A stretch of 64,000 bases of DNA from assembly GCF_020386615.1 (NCBI RefSeq), contig NZ_CP077769.1:4154001-4218000 (forward strand), written 5' to 3'. Both the position numbers and the translations under genes were made by a program. The stretch is from Chitinophaga pendula (GTDB taxonomy: Bacteria > Bacteroidota > Bacteroidia > Chitinophagales > Chitinophagaceae). The number at the start of each line of letters is the position of its first letter. Within the stretch, counting starts at the first letter, position 1. Below, one piece after another: positions 61,383 through 64,000 of the stretch. The notes below the pieces were generated by a model, which was not told the DNA's origin, ran no database searches, and saw only the letters and a list, made by a program, of their open reading frames with translations.

Positions 61383-62585
61383 TCAGCCTTTTAGTATTTC
61401 GTGGCCCAGTTTATCCCGTTTTGTTTTGAGATAAAACTCGTTGTGTGGGTTGGGATGTATTTCGATGGGTACATTTTCGACTATTTCTAGGCCATATCCG
61501 CTGAGGCCGGCTCTTTTGCGCGGGTTGTTGGTGATGAGGCGGATCTTGGTGATGTTGAGGTGTCGGAGTATTTGGGCGCCGATGCCATAGTCACGTTCAT
61601 CCATTTTGAAGCCCAGTTCGAGGTTGGCCTGTACGGTATCGAGGCCTTGTTCTTGGAGTTTATAGGCTTTGAGTTTATTAAGCAGTCCTATTCCTCTCCC
61701 CTCCTGGTTCATGTAGAGGATGAGCCCTTTTCCCTCTTTTTCTACCATTTGCATGGCGGCTTGCAGCTGTTCGCCACAGTCGCAGCGCAGGGAGTGGAGG
61801 ATATCGCCGGTAAAGCAGGAGGAATGTACGCGGAGAAGAACGGGATCTCCTTGTTGCCAATCGCCTTTTTTAAGGGCCATGTGCATATCTCCGGTATTGA
61901 GTTGTTTGAAAGCGATGAGTTCGAAGTTGCCGTATTTGGTAGGCATTTGTACCCGGACATCTTCCTGGATGAGTGTTTCCTGGCAGAGGCGGTACTCGAT
62001 AAGATCTTTGATGGAGATGAGTTTAAGATCGAATTTTTTAGCGATCTCGCGTAGTTCGGGGAGTCGTGCCATGCTTCCATCTTCGTTCATGATCTCTACC
62101 AGTACGCCGGCTGGTTCGAAACCTGCCAGTCTGGCGAGGTCGATGGTGGCTTCTGTGTGGCCTGCGCGGCGCAGTACGCCACCGCTTTTGGCTTTAAGCG
62201 GAAATATATGGCCGGGTTTACCCAGTTCTTCGGGTTTGGTATCCGGGTTGATCAGTGCCTGTACGGTTTTGGCGCGATCATGGGCGGAGATGCCTGTGGT
62301 GCAGCCATGACCGAGGAGGTCTACTGATACGGTGAAGGGGGTCTGGTGGAGGGCGGTGTTATCTCTAACCATGAGGTCGAGGCCTAGTTCTTCGCAACGC
62401 TCTTCGACAAGCGGGGCGCAGATGAGGCCGCGGCCATGCGTGCTCATAAAGTTAATGATTTCCGGCGTGACGTTTCTTGCTGCCGTGATGAAATCGCCTT
62501 CATTTTCACGATCCTCGTCATCTACAACGATTACCAGTTTTCCCTGCCTTATATCTTCTAATGCTGCTTCTATTGAATCTAACAT
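61383..62585 (-). CDS. ribBA: Bifunctional 3,4-dihydroxy-2-butanone-4-phosphate synthase / GTP cyclohydrolase II
   Basis: This 400-residue enzyme joins both entry steps of riboflavin synthesis. The N-terminal RibB half has [13 protein letters not shown] and [11 protein letters not shown] and acts on ribulose 5-phosphate. The C-terminal RibA half has the zinc motif [20 protein letters not shown], the catalytic [11 protein letters not shown] and a late [12 protein letters not shown], and opens GTP to the pyrimidine precursor. Both catalytic sets appear complete. It is a single-gene unit; a -7 box lies 26-33 bases upstream and I see no FMN riboswitch in the short leader. Confidence 0.97.
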   Translation of the reverse strand: MLDSIEAALEDIRQGKLVIVVDDEDRENEGDFITAARNVTPEIINFMSTHGRGLICAPLVEERCEELGLDLMVRDNTALHQTPFTVSVDLLGHGCTTGISAHDRAKTVQALINPDTKPEELGKPGHIFPLKAKSGGVLRRAGHTEATIDLARLAGFEPAGVLVEIMNEDGSMARLPELREIAKKFDLKLISIKDLIEYRLCQETLIQEDVRVQMPTKYGNFELIAFKQLNTGDMHMALKKGDWQQGDPVLLRVHSSCFTGDILHSLRCDCGEQLQAAMQMVEKEGKGLILYMNQEGRGIGLLNKLKAYKLQEQGLDTVQANLELGFKMDERDYGIGAQILRHLNITKIRLITNNPRKRAGLSGYGLEIVENVPIEIHPNPHNEFYLKTKRDKLGHEILKG

Positions 62586-62941
62586 AGTATACTTTCTTGA
62601 AATTATGTTGCAAAGTTAGGGGAAAATAGAAGAGAAAGTGGCGATTAGGTCAATTGGGGGGAGGTGTTAAGGGAGGGAATGTGAGCAGGGGCAAACTTCC
62701 AGCCGATGGGGCAGTTATCCACATAAAAAGTACATATAAATATTACTAATTTGAAGTTAGCGAATTATTTAAGTTTCTCTTTAAAATTTTCAATGCCCTG
62801 CTGGGATTCCACATGATTATTTTCAAACAAAGGAGGGATTTCATAGAACGGAAGTTGGCTTAACAATTTGTTAACTTCCTGTTAAAATTTTGAGGAGATT
62901 ATTTAGCAACTTTGCAGCGTAAATCAAACCAGTTTTCACAT
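62586..62941. other. Divergent intergenic region between ribBA and the TonB receptor
   Basis: The 356 bases contain no gene. The left end carries the ribBA promoter. Near the right end CAACTTTG (62907-62914), one base off the -7 consensus, is a candidate promoter for the receptor gene with a leader of about 20 bases. The middle is AT-rich with repeated TTAA and TTTG pieces. Confidence 0.5.
62611..62618 (-). promoter_or_regulatory. -7 box TAACTTTG upstream of ribBA
   Basis: On the minus strand TAACTTTG matches TAnnTTTG exactly and would start transcription about 20 bases before the ribBA ATG. The leader is then too short for an FMN riboswitch. A -33 TTG at proper spacing is not clear. Confidence 0.5.
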
Positions 62942-64000
62942 ATGGGATTTAGAAAATTACTCCTCACCCTTACCTTTTTGATGAGTGTCATTGTCTCGTT
63001 CGCCCAGGTTACCACCAGTAGTATGACCGGGACCATTAAGGATGAAAAAGGAGAAGGCTTAATCGGTGCGACTGTAAAAGCCACCCACCTTCCATCCGGT
63101 ACTGTTTATGGTACTGCCACCCAAAACAAAGGAAGCTTCGCGATACAAGGTATGCGTGTAGGCGGTCCTTACAAAGTAGAGATCAGTTACATTGGTTATG
63201 AAACCAAAGTATTAGAAAACATCAGCCTGTTGCTGGGTGACGCTTATGTTGTCAACCAGAAGCTGGGAGAGAGCGGCCAGACGCTGAACGAGGTACGTAT
63301 CGTTGGCGGCAAGAGTCCGATTCTGAACAGCGAAAGAACGGGTGCATCTACCAACGTTAACTCCCGTCAGTTGAGTTCATTGCCTACTATCAGCCGTAGT
63401 ATCACTGACTTTACGCGTTTGACGCCTCAGGCGAACGGTACTAACTTTGCCGGTCGTGATGGTCGTTTTAACAGTGTAAAGATTGATGGTGCTGTGCTGA
63501 ATAATGGTTTCGGACTTGACCAGGATCTGTTGCCAGGCGGTAAGGCTCAGCCTATCTCTCTGGATGCGATCGAAGAGGTACAGGTAAACGTAGCTCCTTA
63601 TGACGTGCGCCAGACTGGATTTACCGGCGCAGGTATCAACGCAGTAACCCGCAGCGGTACCAACGATTTCTCAGGATCTGTATACGGACTGTACCGTAAT
63701 GAGAATTTCAACGGTTCTAAAGTAGCCGGCATTAAGCTGCCTCCAGCTGCTAAATCTTCCAACAAAATCTTCGGTGCCCGTCTTGGTGGTGCGATCATTA
63801 AGAACAAACTGTTCTTCTTCGCTAACTATGAGAAGGAGGAGAATATCTTCCCTGGTAATACCTGGGTAGCTTCCCGTCCTGGTCTGACTGGTCCGAACGT
63901 GGCCCGTACTACTGCTGACGACCTGGAAGCTGTTCGCGCCAAGTTGATCAAGGATTACGGATACGATCCAGGAAGATATGAGAACTATGCTAACGAATAC
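62942..64000 (+). CDS. Oar-like TonB-dependent receptor, N-terminal part
   Basis: The frame runs from ATG 62942 off the right edge (353 codons seen). A signal peptide (LLLTLTFLMSVIVSFAQ) precedes a carboxypeptidase-regulatory-like domain (TGTIKDEKGEGLIGATVKAT), a plug (IEEVQVNVAPYDVRQTGFTG then AGINAVTRSGTN) and the first barrel strands (LFFFANYEKEE). The pattern fits the Oar subgroup of outer-membrane TonB receptors, which are long (usually over 1000 residues) and often abundant. Codon use here (many CGT, GGT, AAC, ACT) differs from the nearby genes rich in CGG and GCG and suggests strong expression. The barrel end is outside the window. Confidence 0.9.
   Translation, partial: MGFRKLLLTLTFLMSVIVSFAQVTTSSMTGTIKDEKGEGLIGATVKATHLPSGTVYGTATQNKGSFAIQGMRVGGPYKVEISYIGYETKVLENISLLLGDAYVVNQKLGESGQTLNEVRIVGGKSPILNSERTGASTNVNSRQLSSLPTISRSITDFTRLTPQANGTNFAGRDGRFNSVKIDGAVLNNGFGLDQDLLPGGKAQPISLDAIEEVQVNVAPYDVRQTGFTGAGINAVTRSGTNDFSGSVYGLYRNENFNGSKVAGIKLPPAAKSSNKIFGARLGGAIIKNKLFFFANYEKEENIFPGNTWVASRPGLTGPNVARTTADDLEAVRAKLIKDYGYDPGRYENYANEY

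Noticed and set aside
62586..62610. FMN riboswitch in front of ribBA
   Set aside because: The likely leader is only about 20 bases and no conserved RFN stems could be recognised.

Overview
The window looks like chromosomal DNA of a Bacteroidota bacterium of the Chitinophaga / Chitinophagaceae type. Grounds: three TonB-dependent receptors of Bacteroidota style plus the start of a fourth (two paired with SusD lipoproteins), an ECF sigma/FecR pair, Bacteroidota-type LptE and SecG, many secreted lipoproteins, -7 promoter boxes of the form TAnnTTTG, and almost no Shine-Dalgarno sequences. Both ends cut through genes: the 3' part of a phospho-sugar mutase on the left, the 5' part of an Oar-like TonB receptor on the right.

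Layout. 1-5.1 kb: housekeeping genes (sugar mutase, DUF2279 protein, PRPP transferase, two-gene Fe-S oxidoreductase, conserved small protein) and tRNA-Gly(CCC). 5.1-8.4 kb: an accessory patch directly behind the tRNA with a class I terpene synthase, a lipoprotein, a 15-codon mini-ORF with an unusually strong Shine-Dalgarno, and a phage-type small protein. 8.4-9.9 kb: an astacin metalloprotease and two orphan six-cysteine GGG peptides. 10-18 kb: a core run (miaB, a sigma-54 activator, lptE, a TPR protein, secG, mltG, a BrkB protein, a redoxin). 18-30 kb: M14 peptidase, TonB receptor, gamma-glutamyltransferase, a DinB/lipoprotein/PLP-enzyme operon and a secreted NucA-type nuclease. 30-38 kb: an ECF sigma - FecR - SusC(STN) - SusD - TlpA module, with a NuiA-like nuclease inhibitor just upstream. 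38.6-45 kb: a second SusC - SusD - fasciclin - DUF5007 module. 45-53.6 kb: isoaspartyl peptidase, TamB and a DUF4153 protein. 61-64 kb: ribBA and the truncated TonB receptor.

The most striking part is 53.6-60.6 kb, all on the minus strand. It reads as one peptide-export system: a membrane protein joining a cysteine-less C39-like domain, a VKOR domain and a CGPC thioredoxin domain; then nine tandem small genes; then a C39-peptidase ABC exporter; then a very short HlyD-like adaptor. All nine precursors have a gapless 25-residue leader ending in GGG, and each core has exactly six cysteines in the order C-x3/4-C-x(n)-C-x3-5-C-x-C-x(n)-C. The inferred model is oxidation of three disulfides by the VKOR-thioredoxin protein, then leader removal and export by the C39 transporter. 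Two more peptides of the same design lie 47 kb away with no transporter beside them.

Other points of note are 22-nt direct repeats in two distant intergenic regions (45.5 and 61.2 kb) sharing the core TATAGGAATGTTATA, a nuclease and a nuclease-inhibitor homologue in one neighbourhood, and -7 boxes so close to some start codons that leaderless or near-leaderless mRNAs are likely.
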